A DNA stretch of 64,000 nucleotides from Adiantum capillus-veneris (GCA_014529385.2 CM043944.1:68932895-68996894), one strand, 5' to 3'. Positions 1-12,480 are shown, counted from the stretch's first letter. Notes: a model not told the origin generated them from the letters alone. Numbers and translations are program-made.

Positions 1-1921
1 CCTGCCCCCTTCTCTCCTCCCATGTTCCTCCCTCACCCTCCCCCCTCTTTCTTTTCATTCTTTCCTTCCCCATGCAACAACTGCCATGGTGCTCACGAAC
101 ATCAAAAATCGTATGCCTTCACCACCATGTACTCCGCACAACAAAACTGTACATATTTGCTTGTCCGCGGCGTTTGCACCTAAGGCCGCACGTGAGGGTG
201 ATCAGAGGTCATCCTAAGAACGTCGTATTGTCGGTGAGACGAACATTGATGGTTATTCAATATCTTGGGAGGGGAGAAGTAGGCTTGTTGGGCTATTAAA
301 ATTGGTTGTGTATAGGTGCAGGTGCTTCTTGCATTGGTGGATGTACGAATGTCAAGCTCTTTATCTCAAAACAGTGGCATTACAAGAAAGTATTGCCTCT
401 TCGAAGAGGGATGTTGAAACCCTCCAGCAACAACTATAGGAAAAGTATGTGTACATTATGAAGCTTGGCAATACCATCACATAATTGAAATAAACACCCC
501 TTGGTGCAAGGTAACAATATACTTCTTACTTTTGGTTGTGTTCATCTTATCATAGACTTTGAAGTCTAAGGTGTTGTCTGTACTTGTTTTGTAGTGCTTG
601 GCACAAAGGTTGATTTTGTGCATACATAGTGAAAGGTTGCAGGTTAGAGAGGTCAAGTGTCACCACTTTTTCTCTAAAATAGCCTTGTTTGTTACATCTT
701 GCAAGTAGGTGCTTCAAGTCCATGCTTATTAGAGGTGGGTAATCTCATCCTAATGTATATTTTAGGGATTTTTTTTCCTAGTTGGATGGAAATACTTGCA
801 AATTTGTACAACATATACTTAACAAGTGTCTTTATTATGTAGCTTGTAAATGTTGAATTCATACATGCTTTTGTTTGAAGAACATGTCTCTAACGCCTCA
901 TGGTACACGGTGACCTCTTACTATGCTAGTTGAATGGAGTTGTTTGCATGAATAGCTCAAGGAACTGGCATAACATGAAGCTTTTACGGTGTCACAAAGC
1001 TCTCCTCAAGCAATGTGAATCCCACTACACCAAAAATCATTATGCTTATATGGATAGATCCCTAGTAGGACAATACAATAGCTTTCCATCAGCAACACAC
1101 CCTTTCCTAACATGAGGGCACCCCCACCAGAGATATTTTTATGTGATAGGTCACCCCATGAGCATACCATGTCATGGAATGGATGAAAGAACTATGACCG
1201 CACTAGCCCTTGGAAGTTGTTCACGAATGTATGTTTATCAAAGTTAATGAGAAGAAATTTGGACTTTTTTGTTTGTTGATGTTTAAGAGCACTCTAGCTC
1301 TAACATATTTTAGATTGTTTAATAAGTTAAATAAGATATGTAGTCATTTAAAGTGTAAATTTGTTTTTTTTTTGTAAGAGTGTACATGAGAAGACATGAT
1401 AAAGTACAAAAGATCTTGATGGAATAAACCTCGATGCGATTCCTACCATGCACTTGTGACACCATACCTCTCCTTGAACCATTTGACTTCTATCGTTGTG
1501 GGAAGTCCAAGGGGGGACCTATTTTCAAATTTTTAGCATAACTTTGTTTTGAAGGAAATTTTGGTTATTTTAATGTTTGTACACAGTCTAAGAGTTCATT
1601 CTAATTGTTTTCCTTCAGTCTTAAATTTTGACCGAGTGCACTCCTTGGAAGCCACTTTTGAAGGTGTTAGGGCGAGATTTTGGGAAAGTTTTATATGTAG
1701 GAAATACGGTCCTTAACACAATTAAAAACATTGGTCCTTTGATTATTTTTAGATTACATGGTTTTAATGCTCGTTGGAGCCGTAGATTAAGGAAAAAGTA
1801 AGAAATGTCTATTTTACATCTTCTTTTTAGAAATTATCAACTTGCACGTTGATTTTTGGACAATCTGAGCAAGATATCATTTTTTCGCATCACAAGATGG
1901 TCGAAGAGCGCAATGAGATTG
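1..1921. other. Unassigned A+T-rich DNA, no gene recognised
   Basis: No open frame here resembles a protein family I know. A plus-strand stretch near 345-500 reads as a short Leu/Gln-rich, coiled-coil-like peptide but is broken by stops, so it could be a decayed coding fragment. A stretch near 1970-2180 has the same character. Nothing else (tRNA, LTR end, terminal repeat) was seen. Confidence 0.4.
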
Positions 1922-1956
1922 TTGAGCTATATATAGTATCTCTATATATAGCTCAA
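1922..1956. repeat. Perfect 15-bp inverted repeat, 5-nt loop
   Basis: Arms 1922-1936 and 1942-1956 are exact reverse complements (ttgagctatatatag and its complement) around a 5-nt loop. The arms are mostly A+T. It may be chance in A+T-rich DNA or the relic of a short foldback element. Confidence 0.7.
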
Positions 1957-2280
1957 TAGAGATGAACAAATTCATGTGAGACAAGCCCAAAATAGATTTG
2001 GAGCCGATTGGAAGGTAGAAGCTATTGAGAACAGCCTAAAAACACTTGAATCATGGCCATGCATCAAAAATATGCTCACACAATGAAGCAGGTGCTTCGA
2101 AGCTATGAAAATTAGTATAGGATACAAGCAATAGCGTTGGAGGCTATTCAAGAAACTGTAGAAGCTCACATTTTTTCAGATGACTTTGCAATGACAAAAT
2201 GATTAAGAGTTGTGTCTACTGTCTCCATAGTCATTCGGATTTTTGGATTATCCATGTGTTTTAAGTTAAGTGCTTCTGGC

Positions 2281-2520
2281 CATGAAGAGTTAAATTTAAA
2301 TCAAATATTAACATTTTTGTTATCCCAAGGGGCAAACAAAGCTAGAAATGCAAAAAAAAGGGTGGCCACAAGGGCACGCAGATGGCCCATCCTGTAGTTT
2401 TGGATGGCTCACCCGCGCGCCCTTGTGGCCACCCTTTTTTTTGAATTTTCTAGAATTTTTTCCCCCTTAGGTTACCAAAAATGTTAATATATAGTGAAAC
2501 CAGATGTTTATGCAGCATGA
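2281..2520. mobile_element. Foldback MITE, copy 1
   Basis: A 240-bp unit that folds on itself. The core arms GGGTGGCCACAAGGGC (2360-2375) and GCCCTTGTGGCCACCC (2419-2434) are exact reverse complements. The pairing continues outward with mismatches through the A/T runs to about 2300 and 2490. A second unit of the same length follows 83 bp downstream. There is no coding capacity. The type (miniature inverted-repeat element) is inferred from structure; no target-site duplication is clear. Confidence 0.7.
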
Positions 2521-2603
2521 TGCTAGATTTTTATACTGTCCAATGTGATTTGGCTTTTTGTTGCAGGGAACTAGTAAGTTGAGTTGAAGGAAGGCATAAT
2601 GTG

Positions 2604-2843
2604 CATGAAAAGTTAAATTTTAGGTTTATCTCACCTTTTCCAGGGTTCTGGAGTGCAAAAATAGCTTAATTATGCAAAAAAAAAGTGGCCACAAGGGCTC
2701 GCAAGATAGCCATCCAAAAGTTCTGAATGCGCCATCTGCGCGCCCTTGTGGCCACCCTATTTTTTGCATTATATGACCTTGTTTGCACCCCAAGATACCA
2801 AATGTTTTTAGATTAGGTGAAAGCAAAACTTTATGTAACATGA
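2604..2843. mobile_element. Foldback MITE, copy 2
   Basis: Same family, orientation and 240-bp length as the unit at 2281-2520. Both start with a similar CATGAA-AGTTAAATTT segment and end in a similar ACATGA/GCATGA segment. The palindromic core is at 2685-2698 and 2742-2757. The copies are clearly diverged outside the core, so this is either an old tandem duplication or two insertions close together. Confidence 0.65.
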
Positions 2844-3199
2844 CAATAAAAATTCCACTTCTTTTCACTCAGATGTGGTAAGACCCCCCCCCCCTCCCAT
2901 CTTTGTGTTCAAAGGTCCGGAGCATTCACTATGTAAAATTTTCCTATATCATGTGCGTTCACTAGAATGGATTAAAAGTATCCCTTATAGACCTTATCTA
3001 CACATGTTTCCGTAACTTTACAAGAATATAAAATCCCTTCTATTGAACACATGTGCTATGTTACATATACTTTAGTGAACTCCCTAGGTGAAAGGCCTCA
3101 CAAATCCTATGCACTAAACATTCAACACTAGAAATCGAACAAACAAGGAGCCAATTTCTATTTCCTTGTGTCCACCTCATGTTCTTGAGAATGTTTTGG

Positions 3200-4526
3200 T
3201 TAACACTAGGTTGGTAACCTAACAAGACATAAAAGTGTCCTTTGAGGGTTTTGAAAAAAACCTCCAAAAAGCATAGTAGATCCACTCATTTTGTAAAATC
3301 CTTTCATGAGGTTATAGTTCAAGGCCTACTACACATGGAAAAAATAAGAAACTTGTAAAATTTCTCATCTTTTGGTCACACCAAGCCTCCAAAGTTGATG
3401 GACCAGTACATTTTCATCAAAACAGTCATTTCTTACGTTTTGTTGCATAAAAATAAGATTAGGGGTTTTTGTAGGACTTGAGATAAATTCCCTAGTTAAC
3501 TTCAATGGGTTGGTGATCAAAACATATGATTGCTTCTCACTCACTATTTTTTGTTTTGCCAAAAGAAATTGGTACAAAAAAGTTGATTTTTTACCATTCT
3601 GCAAACCTATCATCAAAGTTTCTATAGTCACGCTCAATACAAATAGTATATGCATGTTTTCTTGTTCCCTATTGTCCTTTAGGTTCATATGGAGCCATGG
3701 AGCATGTCAAAACAATGATACATCTCTTACCAAGGGGAATCTTGGGGACAAAGATGAAGTGCTAAATACAGCAAACATGAAAAAACTGGGTTCAACATTA
3801 TGAGTTGTAGAATCCCATAGAAACTATTCAATATCTAGCCAAATTTGATCCTTATGACTAGATATAGTTACTACCTACAAAATGCATGTAGTTTTCACAA
3901 GAAACTAACAATATTGAAAAAGCTATACTTGATATACTAGAGTGTTTCGTTTTCTTCTATAATTGAAAAAATCAACCATCGTTGTCTACTATGCAAAATA
4001 GGGTATTAGGTGCCCCAAAACTCAAGGAATATTAGGTTACAATATGTGACAATATAGAAAATCAAAACTGCATTTGGATATCATGAAAGCCACCAAAAAA
4101 ATCATAGAAGAGCTAAAATTGGCTAAAAAACAGGATTTGACAGTTTTTGTAATTTGGTCATAGCTTACAACTTTAACATTTATTTCTCCCTAGAAGCATC
4201 AGGACATGTTGAGGACTACTAAAGATAGTTCTCTAGCATTATAGACCTCACAAACATGAATTCTAGAGTGGTATAGTTGCAAAAAGTTAAAAAAAAGCCA
4301 AAAACAGGACCCGTTTTTTCACACAGTTTAGGTTGTGAAATGTTGTGCAAGGACAAGGTTTAAGATGGAATTGATATTCCAAAAAAATGTCGAGTTTTTT
4401 TCAGCCCATGAGACAACTTTCTAGACAGATAACACCTCAAAATCCATTTTGAAACTCTTGACATAATTCAAGGAAAATGGTCACTTAACAGAACATAAAA
4501 GTGTCCCATTACCAACCTAGTGTTAA
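3200..4526. mobile_element. TTAA-CACTA-ended transposon, copy 1
   Basis: Begins TTAACACTAGGTTGGTAA and ends with its exact reverse complement, TTACCAACCTAGTGTTAA. A near-identical 1.35-kb copy lies at 46738-48083, which proves the repeat boundaries independently. CACTA...TAGTG termini are the hallmark of the CACTA (En/Spm) superfamily, but that superfamily makes 3-bp target duplications. Here TTAA flanks both ends of all three copies seen, so TTAA may be the target site or part of the terminal repeat. The motif AAGTGTCC occurs close to both ends in direct orientation. No transposase is recognisable, so it is presumably non-autonomous. Confidence 0.75.
3365..3688 (-). CDS. Hypothetical 107-codon ORF inside TTAA-CACTA element
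   Basis: An open frame of 107 codons with ordinary composition and no family I recognise. The second element copy keeps 96 codons of it in frame (46902-47192) with few amino-acid changes. Its N-terminus is lost there to a one-base insertion just upstream. Two copies that are about 97% identical overall would be expected to share such an ORF by descent, so this is weak evidence for coding. It could equally be an accidental frame or a decayed transposase segment. Confidence 0.2.
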   Translation of the reverse strand: MNLKDNREQENMHILFVLSVTIETLMIGLQNGKKSTFLYQFLLAKQKIVSEKQSYVLITNPLKLTREFISSPTKTPNLIFMQQNVRNDCFDENVLVHQLWRLGVTKR

Positions 4527-4799
4527 GCCATTTCTTTGGTATTTGAACCACATGTGACCCCTATTGTTCAAGTATCCAACCAAAGGTTTCTTGATTAGCA
4601 ATTTACATAGGCTCGAGTGCTACATATCTTCTATGTATCTATAATTTATGTTTACATTTTCTCTATCCAAATGAGCTACATAATAAAAATCAAATCTACA
4701 ATTTAACAGTTAAGTTCACAGGGTGATAGCTATTGGTATCATCTTTAGCAATACCAAAGAAATAGCTACCAATAGCTAATGAATAGAGATATTTAAGAA
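4527..4799. other. Spacer with short hairpin
   Basis: No gene. A 12-bp perfect inverted repeat (tagctattggta at 4727-4738, its complement at 4767-4778) lies just left of the solo LTR target site. Confidence 0.5.
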
Positions 4800-4804
4800 G
4801 ATAT

Positions 4805-5512
4805 TGTTAGGAAATAAGACGTAGCTAAATAGATCTTTGAGTAGATTACTTAATGGAGAGAGATAGATTTCACACACAAGAGATTATAGAGTAGAGAGAG
4901 AGAGAGAGAGAGTACACACGATATACGTGGTTCACCCAATGTGGGCTACGTCCACGGGAAAGCAGCCCCTCAATGGCTTTAGCACTTCAAAAGAAGAAGT
5001 AGTTTACAAAGGGATTAAACCCTTAATAGAGCTCCCGCCTTGCTTCACTCTCGCCACCTCACACTCACCTTGTTGCATCAACTTCACACTATGAAATATG
5101 TGTAGAAATGGCCTCCTTTTATAGGCCAAAAGGGCTACCCTCTCTTATGAGAGGCAGCCATGTGTAGCCGCCCTTGTGCGAATAAGTCCAAATCGGACCC
5201 TCCAATCCGCCCATGTGTGTCCGCCCTTGAGCAGACAAGTCCGCTTTTGAATTCGGACACCGGCCACCGGCCATTGACTACCGGTGGCCACCGGCCAACC
5301 GACGGTTGTTTTTCGACCATTTTCCGGCTGCCGCCCGACCATAATATTCCGACAAGGGAAAAAAAATCCACTGATTATTGGCCGTGAAAATTTTTGTTTT
5401 TGGTGAGTGATTTTCCTTCACGCACGATGTCTTCTCCTCATAATGGGGGCCTTACAAATGTGCGCTTTTACCACAGAAAATTACAAGGGTAAATCAGGCT
5501 CTATACTTAACA
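4805..5512 (-). mobile_element. Solo LTR, probably copia-type, with 5-bp TSD
   Basis: A 708-bp segment starting TGTTAGG and ending CTTAACA (terminal inverted repeat TGTTA/TAACA). It is flanked on both sides by GATAT (4800-4804 and 5513-5517), a clean 5-bp target duplication. A TATAAAA box on the minus strand (5117-5123) sets the orientation. The segment with 'cgtggttcaccca' and 'ctacgtccacggg' resembles LTRs common in plant copia elements (from memory). There is no PBS, PPT or coding part, so unequal recombination between the two LTRs of a full element is the simplest origin. Confidence 0.85.
5117..5123 (-). promoter_or_regulatory. TATA box of solo LTR
   Basis: TATAAAA on the minus strand inside the solo LTR, about 390 bp from its right edge. 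It is the expected U3 promoter position for an element transcribed leftward. Confidence 0.5.
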
Positions 5513-5517
5513 GATAT

Positions 5518-8500
5518 GATACCAAAAACTTGTCAACACTACTCAAAAAGGTGGAAAATCAAAGGCTTTACGATATATGTATGATGAAACACCAACCAAT
5601 AATAAGTCACGCCTATACATCGACACCTCCATCTCAAGTTGTCATTTCTCTAAGGCAAGCTTGGCATAGGCATAGTATGGAAACAATAACATGGTGGAAA
5701 ACAAGAATTTAGCTTTCTCAACTTGTGAAACGTTGCTATTGATATATATTCAACATTCCCAAATGAGGACAACTTGACAAAGGTTATGATCCACTTTAAG
5801 AAGAATAAACATTAATGATTAAAATGAAACCAAATAATCCATAAAGGTCAACAATATTTCTCAAGTTTGTATGAAACTCCAATAATTTAAATCGAACACT
5901 CTCACTCAATGCGACAACATTTAACAAAAGAACCTATTTATATTGCATTTATAGAGGAATCGAGCCTCATGAAAAATAATTACAAACAGAGACAGTGTTG
6001 TTGCTGTTAGGCTTCTCTTACAAGTATTTGTCTTCCTCATTTAGAGATTCATATACACTTGAGTATTTGTGTGTCTATGACACTGCGGAAGATAGTAGTA
6101 CTATATGGATGGCTTCTCTAAGAGCTCCTAGAGAGTACCTATTGGTTCAAGATTCTACAAAAATCGTACTATTCTTATCAAAATCTTTTAATATGGTAGT
6201 GAGAGGTTCCTCACGGAACAAAAATAGAGGTTTCCATCTCTGCACATGGTTTCTTGCTCATATCCTCTCAAAGCAAGTTGACTCTATAAGTAAACAACAG
6301 ATTATGTCAGCATAAAGTTATAAAGTACAAAATGACATTATTCTAATAATCTAATGACAACTATACAAAGCATAAATTATAAGAAAAATCTTTGATGACT
6401 TTACATAGATAACACAACTTACTTGCATTGTGAGACTCAATCACATGCTACACAACTATAGATGGCGCACCAAAGCCATCAAAAAAATAGCACCACCCAA
6501 TGTTATGGGGTGTGAAGCCTAAACATTGAAAGCCATCAAGAGGTTAATTCCCTCCAGCATGATAAACTTAAAGATGGAGATGATGTTAAGCTCTGAATAT
6601 AAGTAACAAGGGTAGTTTTCTTACCATTCTATCTTTATGTTGGAGATAAACCCTTGCAATGCCCACACAATATTCACACCTCTTGTTGTTGTGGTATGCA
6701 AGTCATGTGAGCTTATACTTTTGCCACCTTTGGGAGTAGAGGTTTCCATGTAGTGTGAGTGGATGAAAGTAGAAGGAGTAGAATCTTGTTTCATGTTGTA
6801 ATGGTGTTGAGAGAAGGGAGCGGAGCTAGTTTGGTTTGAAACTATGTGGTGGGCAAGGGGAAGAGATGGGGGAGGAGCTTGCTTGGTGCTACAATGGAGG
6901 TGGGAGAAAGCTAGCAAAGAGATAATGCTAGAATATAGGCGGTGCATGTGGTTGTTTGCAGCGATGGAGAGCTTGGAAAAGGTTTTGTAGAGAGAGAAAA
7001 TCACTTTTTAGCTACAGAATAGGTTTGGAGGGTGAAAATGATGTTTTGATTATTTTTTTAAAAATCAAATTTTTGGATTTTTTAGTGTACGTTTTTTACT
7101 TTTGGAGGTCAAAATTACTTTTTGGACCATGAAATAGGTTTGGGGACCTTTTAATGAGGGAAAACTTGAAATTTGATTTTTTTTGGGTATTTTTAATCTG
7201 GGCCAAAAAGTGGGGAAATAGAGGTCAAAGTGGTGCCCCCCCCCCCCCCCCCCCCCCTTTCCCCTAGCCACCTCCCTTACCTTCTCAGTAGGTAAGAGGC
7301 TATTAAGAGGTGTAGGGCTACCTTGTCCCCTTACTTTTTTGAGGGTATAGAGTGTGTCCACCACCCTCTTCCTATTGGTTGGCCTCTAATTAACCTTAGC
7401 TCCAAAGGGCCCCTAGAGGGTTCATAATTTTCCTAATGGTGAGGTTTGAGTCTGAGACCATGAGGGAATTGATGTACGTTGTGTTTTCAAGTGTAAGCTT
7501 GGTGCTTGAAGCTTCCATCTTCATTGCACCAGCAAGTTATTCAAGAAGCACAAAGTATTGTATTGTAAAATGTCTCCCTTGATGGGGGAAACCTATAATA
7601 CAAATCCTTGGTCCTCAACTCTTGTCAATAGCTTAATTTCTAGATCATTAAATGTTACAACGTACTTAGTTTGGGTAATTTTGGAGGGTTGATTAAGATG
7701 CATAAGTTTATTCCAGGTAATTTTCTGATAAAGACACTTGAATTAACACAAAAAGTTGTGGAGCCTGTTAAGAGGCTTAATGATTCCCTTAGTAACATAG
7801 TAAGTGATCAGGATACAAACTTTTATTTTGGAGGGTTTTTTAATCCAATATACTAGGCACACAATTCAATCTACGTACATCTGATCATTTAGAGAAGGAT
7901 GGTCAAATTGAAAGTGTCCAAAAAGTGCAAAAAGATCTTCTAAGAGCATATGTGTTAACTGTAGCAATACACAGATATTCTAAAAACTATTTTACACAAA
8001 GAATGTACACAAATGAGATGAGGAAGATGATCTATATCTATTGGGCCCAATCAGCCTCATGCATAACTAAGCTCCTCTGTTTTTTCTTTTATTGGACTTA
8101 AAAAACAAGCTCAAAAGAGGCACATTCCACTTTATGTCAAAAGTAAACCATTTTATTTCAAAAAATGTATCAATAGTATATGAGGGGTTTCCTTAAAATT
8201 AAGAGCTAGATGAGAGGCATTGAGAGCTAAATAGAATTTTCTTGATAGAGGCCACACAAGTCCTTATGTCTACATCTATTCATCAATTCACACACATTGT
8301 ATCATATTTGTCACCAATCAATGTGGATCAAAAATAGAAACTATTATTAAATTCACATTTTCATAACACAAATTGAAGTTTCAAAAACTAATATAACATC
8401 ACATACCACCTCAATCGATGATCTATACACGATAACGATGTTGGGTGAAAGCATGAGTGGGTGCCAGGAACATAGCGATTTTTGGAAATGTTTGACCAAA

Positions 8501-8744
8501 TATGTTTGGCAAAAATGGAAAATATACGGCATGTTATATATTTACTAGATAGATCTTCAAAAGAAAAATCTAAATCTATAATGGGCACACAACTTAGAAT
8601 TGATTTGTGAAAGTTTTACAGGTCACACGTTTTAGAAAATATCTATTGAAAAACAACTTCCGACCCTTAAAAGTGTACCACCCATTCAGCTTTTACCATG
8701 TTGCCTTAATTGCGTAATGAGTATGTTATTTGAATTGATGACGT
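5518..8744. other. Unassigned DNA, no gene recognised
   Basis: Frames of up to 127 codons occur on both strands, but none carries a motif I know and none looks conserved. The region includes a 22-C run at 7236-7257. No LTR ends or terminal repeats were found. Confidence 0.4.
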
Positions 8745-8982
8745 TGTGAGTGGGATGGAAACACACACAACGCCTCTATAATGACCAAACACACACTCTT
8801 GGAATGATACACACACATACTATGGGACACCACTCGGCTTGCACAATCCACCTGGACGAGACAGGGGAACACATCGATGGAGTGAGAGGAGAGAGACCGT
8901 CTGTTTACCCACTCCACACCGAGAGACACACACACACACACACACCCAAAAAACTCAGCTCAAAAGAGGATAATCTTTGATT
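8745..8982 (-). repeat. Element A 3' LTR remnant
   Basis: About 238 bp matching the left part of the repeat at 14433. It starts TGTGAG and includes the CA run at 8928-8944. Homology stops at 'aatctttgatt', where integrase coding sequence begins directly, so the first part of this LTR and the PPT are deleted. The two copies differ at roughly twenty positions plus small indels, which makes this an old insertion. Confidence 0.8.
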
Positions 8983-11900
8983 ACTGCTATAGCCTCTGCC
9001 CATCTAGAGAGATAGTAGTCCACTGCAGTCAAAATATAGCTTTTACCCTTGCTTGTGATAGGTAATGGGCCTATTGCATCAATCCCCCACTTTTCAAACA
9101 CATCAAACGCCATAATGGTTTTTCGTAGCTCTGGCTTCAACACTCTCTTCCCAAATGCTTGACACCTATTGCAAGACCTACACCAATGGTGAACATCCTT
9201 GTGCAAACTAGGCCATACATACCCCTCTTGCAAGATCTTAGGCAAGGTGATCTTTAGAGCAAAATGTCCACCACATGCACCTTCATGATTCTCTTCCAAT
9301 ACTCTATAAAGCTCCTCCCTCCCAGGTACACGTCTCAACATGAGATCAGCCCCTTTGATGTATAAGACATCACCAATCAATTTGTACGTGTATGCTCTAC
9401 GCACAAAACCATACTTCTTAGAGTTCGGAATCTCCTTTGGAATGATTACTTCTAGCAAAAACTCCTCTTACTGAGCCAAACTTTCCCGGCCATGATAAAG
9501 AGGTAAAGTGGTCCTCAACAAAAATAGCTCCCCGATCATGCTTTGACTTGCTTCATGTGCCTCTCCATTTAGATCACGTTCAATGTGTCTGATGCTCCAT
9601 GCTTCGAAATTTTTTAACAGGCCTTTAATTCTGAAGCACATTTCCTTCAATGAGGTGTTCTTGCTCTTCCACACACCCAAAACTTGCTTCACAACTAACA
9701 AGGCATCACCTTTTATGCTCAACCTTCTAACCCCATGCTTCAAACAAATGTGTAATCCGGCTTCCAAAGTAGCATATTAAGCCTCATTGTTACTATGAGC
9801 ATCCAATTTGAACCCTCTCTTGCATACTAGCTTCCCCTCTGCATCATAAAGTGCTATACGCCCTGAAGCCGCATCATGGCTCTTTCTGTAAGAGCCATCA
9901 AAGAACAACACATGTGCATTGCTGATTTGTGGCAGTTCTTCAACTACCTTTCTCACCACCTCTTCCTTAACAAGAAGGGGATTCTCCTTGTAAGTCAACG
10001 AATCGGCTAGGGTAGCCCTTGTACTGTCTTCCACTAGAAAAGAGAACTTCTCTTGTAGCTCAATTACCCATTTCTTCACCACATTTGACATGTTAGTGCC
10101 ATTAATTAACTGTGGAAAAAAGGCATAAATCATCAAGAAAACAAAAGGTCGTGGTAGCAAGTAATGACGAAATCGGCGATAAGCAAATATTACACTGGCC
10201 ATCACTAGCTCTACTTCTGAGAATTTTCTCTCTACTACCAACTTCACTCGACTTGCGCAATACATTGGCCTCATATAATGGTTGCCCTTCCCCTTTTGCA
10301 ATAGCATGGCTCCAATGGCATCATCCCCTACTGATGGATTTACATAAAACACTTGCTCCCAATCAAGATCCTGCATGGCTGACAACCCCCCTAACACCTC
10401 AGGGCTTCACCTCTTGAAGCACTTCTTCACACTTGTCATCCCATTGCAATGGATCATGCTTTGCCACTTGTTGTAATGGATAAAGAAGTTGTGAAGACAA
10501 TGGAATAAACCTTGCCATGTACTTCACTTTGTGTACAAAGGTTGCTAATTGCTTTGTACTCGTAGGTGATGGAAGAAGAATAATAGACTTAACCTTGTCT
10601 GGATCAGCCTCAATGCCATTTTCTGACACCATATGGCCTAATAACTTCACCCTTGGCTGTGCTAAATGAAATTTCTTTGGATTTAGTTGTCCTCCACATT
10701 CATCATATCGAGCCAAGACCATTTGCAACTTCTCATGGTGTTCAGCTCTACTGCTATAGACGCAGAAGTCGTCCATAAAAGCCTTAGCGCAACTACAAAT
10801 GAATGGTTCCAATACCCAATTTTCTCTCTCTTGATAGAAAGATGGTCCATTTGTCAACCCAAACGGCAATACTGTGTAGCAATAAGAGCCCCAAGGCGTA
10901 ATAAAAGTTGTCTTTATGCGGTCTTTAAGAGAAATTTTCAAATGAAAATAGCCTGAAAAACCATCACACACACTGTGCCTCTCATAACCTGCCCCACTGA
11001 ATCCAAGATCTGATCAATGAATGGAAGAGGATATGGGTTCTTCTTAGTGTCTACATTTAAGGGTTTAAAATCTACACAAATCCTCCACTTTCCATCCTGC
11101 TTTGGGCTGACTACTACTGGACTCACCCATTCTGTGGTTTCCATAGGGACTATGAACCCTGCCTTCAATAACTTGTCCACCTCTTCCCGCAAAGCTTTCA
11201 TTTGCTCTTGACCCATCCTTCTTAGCCTTTGCCGCACTGGCTTATCACATTCTTTCAGCTCAGTATGCATATCTTCTCCCTTGAACCCTCTAATCTCTTC
11301 ATATGAAGTAATGAACAAATCAGGAAAACTAGCCAGCATGTGCAAATATATCTCCTTCTCCATAGCTGAGAGGTCTCCACTGATCATTTGTGTCATCAAT
11401 TATTGCTTCTTTGACAATTCAACCTTGGTTTGCATCAACCCTTCAATAACTTCATAAGGCCCTTCACTTTCATCTTCAACCTCATTCGCAAATGCAACTA
11501 AACCAGACTCCTGGGTTTCTCTGTCCATCAAAAGAAATGCAACATCAGCATCCTCATCACTGCTGGTAGTACTATCACTGTCCTCGTCAGACACTGTGGA
11601 ATAGTCTTCATCACTAGACTCATCTTCATCTTCATAAATCTCTTCCAATCGTTTCCTTGTGTCCATATTATAAAGCTTCTTGACACATGTATTTCCATAG
11701 AGGCTAATCGTACTACGTCTCCAATCTTGAACAGCTCCCACTGCACGTAACCATGGTTTGCCCAATATAATAGGATATGCTCCCAACCCTGCTGGCATCA
11801 CATGAAAATCAACCACTGCCTTTGCATCATACGCCTCCACTTCTAAGCTCTTTACAACACCCAAAAATTTTACTTTTTGATGGTTTGCCAATCTAATCCG

Positions 11901-12480
11901 GAAACCTGACACCCCAGTCACTGTAAGACCCATCTTCTCAACGCATGAGTGTGTTATGACACATATTTGGGCTCCACCATCCACATAACCTTGTCCCAAT
12001 TTTTTCTTTTGTGCCACACATCTACTATTGGGCAAATGTCTGGTAGCTCATCCATTGCCAACACCTTCATTGAACCTCTCTCTGGCTCTTTCTCCATTGG
12101 GTTAACCATCCTCTTCCACTGTCGCTTTAGTTTAGGCACCATCTCTATAAGATGCCCAAAAGTAACATCTGTTTTCCTGCTTATCAGATCCTCCTTCGAG
12201 TCATAACTTAATTGCCCATCCCCTAGTGAAAAATCTGAAACATGACACTTGCGACGAACCCTAGGACCTGGGGCACTTCTTCCTTTCTTTTCCTCTGTGT
12301 TCCTCTTCCCAATAGACATCACTAATGTATCCTCTAGCTTTGATGCCTTCTCCAAGGTGACTACACTTAGCACTTTTGTCTTTCCCTTTTCCTCCTAGGT
12401 TAATCTACTGGTTCCTTCATCTCCCTTAATTTCGATGCCATAATCATTGGACTTAGTTAGCACCTATCTTGGCAATGGAT
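8983..12480 (-). pseudogene. Element A pol: protease, RT, two RNases H, truncated integrase
   Basis: Domains in order of translation: retropepsin with active-site segment YVDGGAQICVIT (near 11970); RT with FMDDFCVYS (10765-10779) and PFGLTN; a gypsy-type RNase H whose first catalytic Asp is Ser (NPSVGDDAIGA); an archaeal-type RNase H with FDGS, SNNEA and KGDAL; the integrase HHCC zinc domain with CRSCNRCQ; and the start of the DDE core (WGIDAIGPLP). It is broken by a frameshift near 12000-12035, stops at 11400-11402, 9777-9779 and 9468-9470, and a pair of compensating frameshifts near 10965 and 10400. The integrase ends at the deletion joint near 8982. It cannot make an active enzyme. Confidence 0.85.

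Noticed and set aside
5135-5387. Overlapping ORFs on both strands near 5135-5387
   Set aside because: They lie wholly inside the solo LTR and its G+C-rich palindromic tract.
6621-7004. 127-codon minus-strand ORF
   Set aside because: No motif, composition follows local simple sequence, and no conserved partner; treated as chance.
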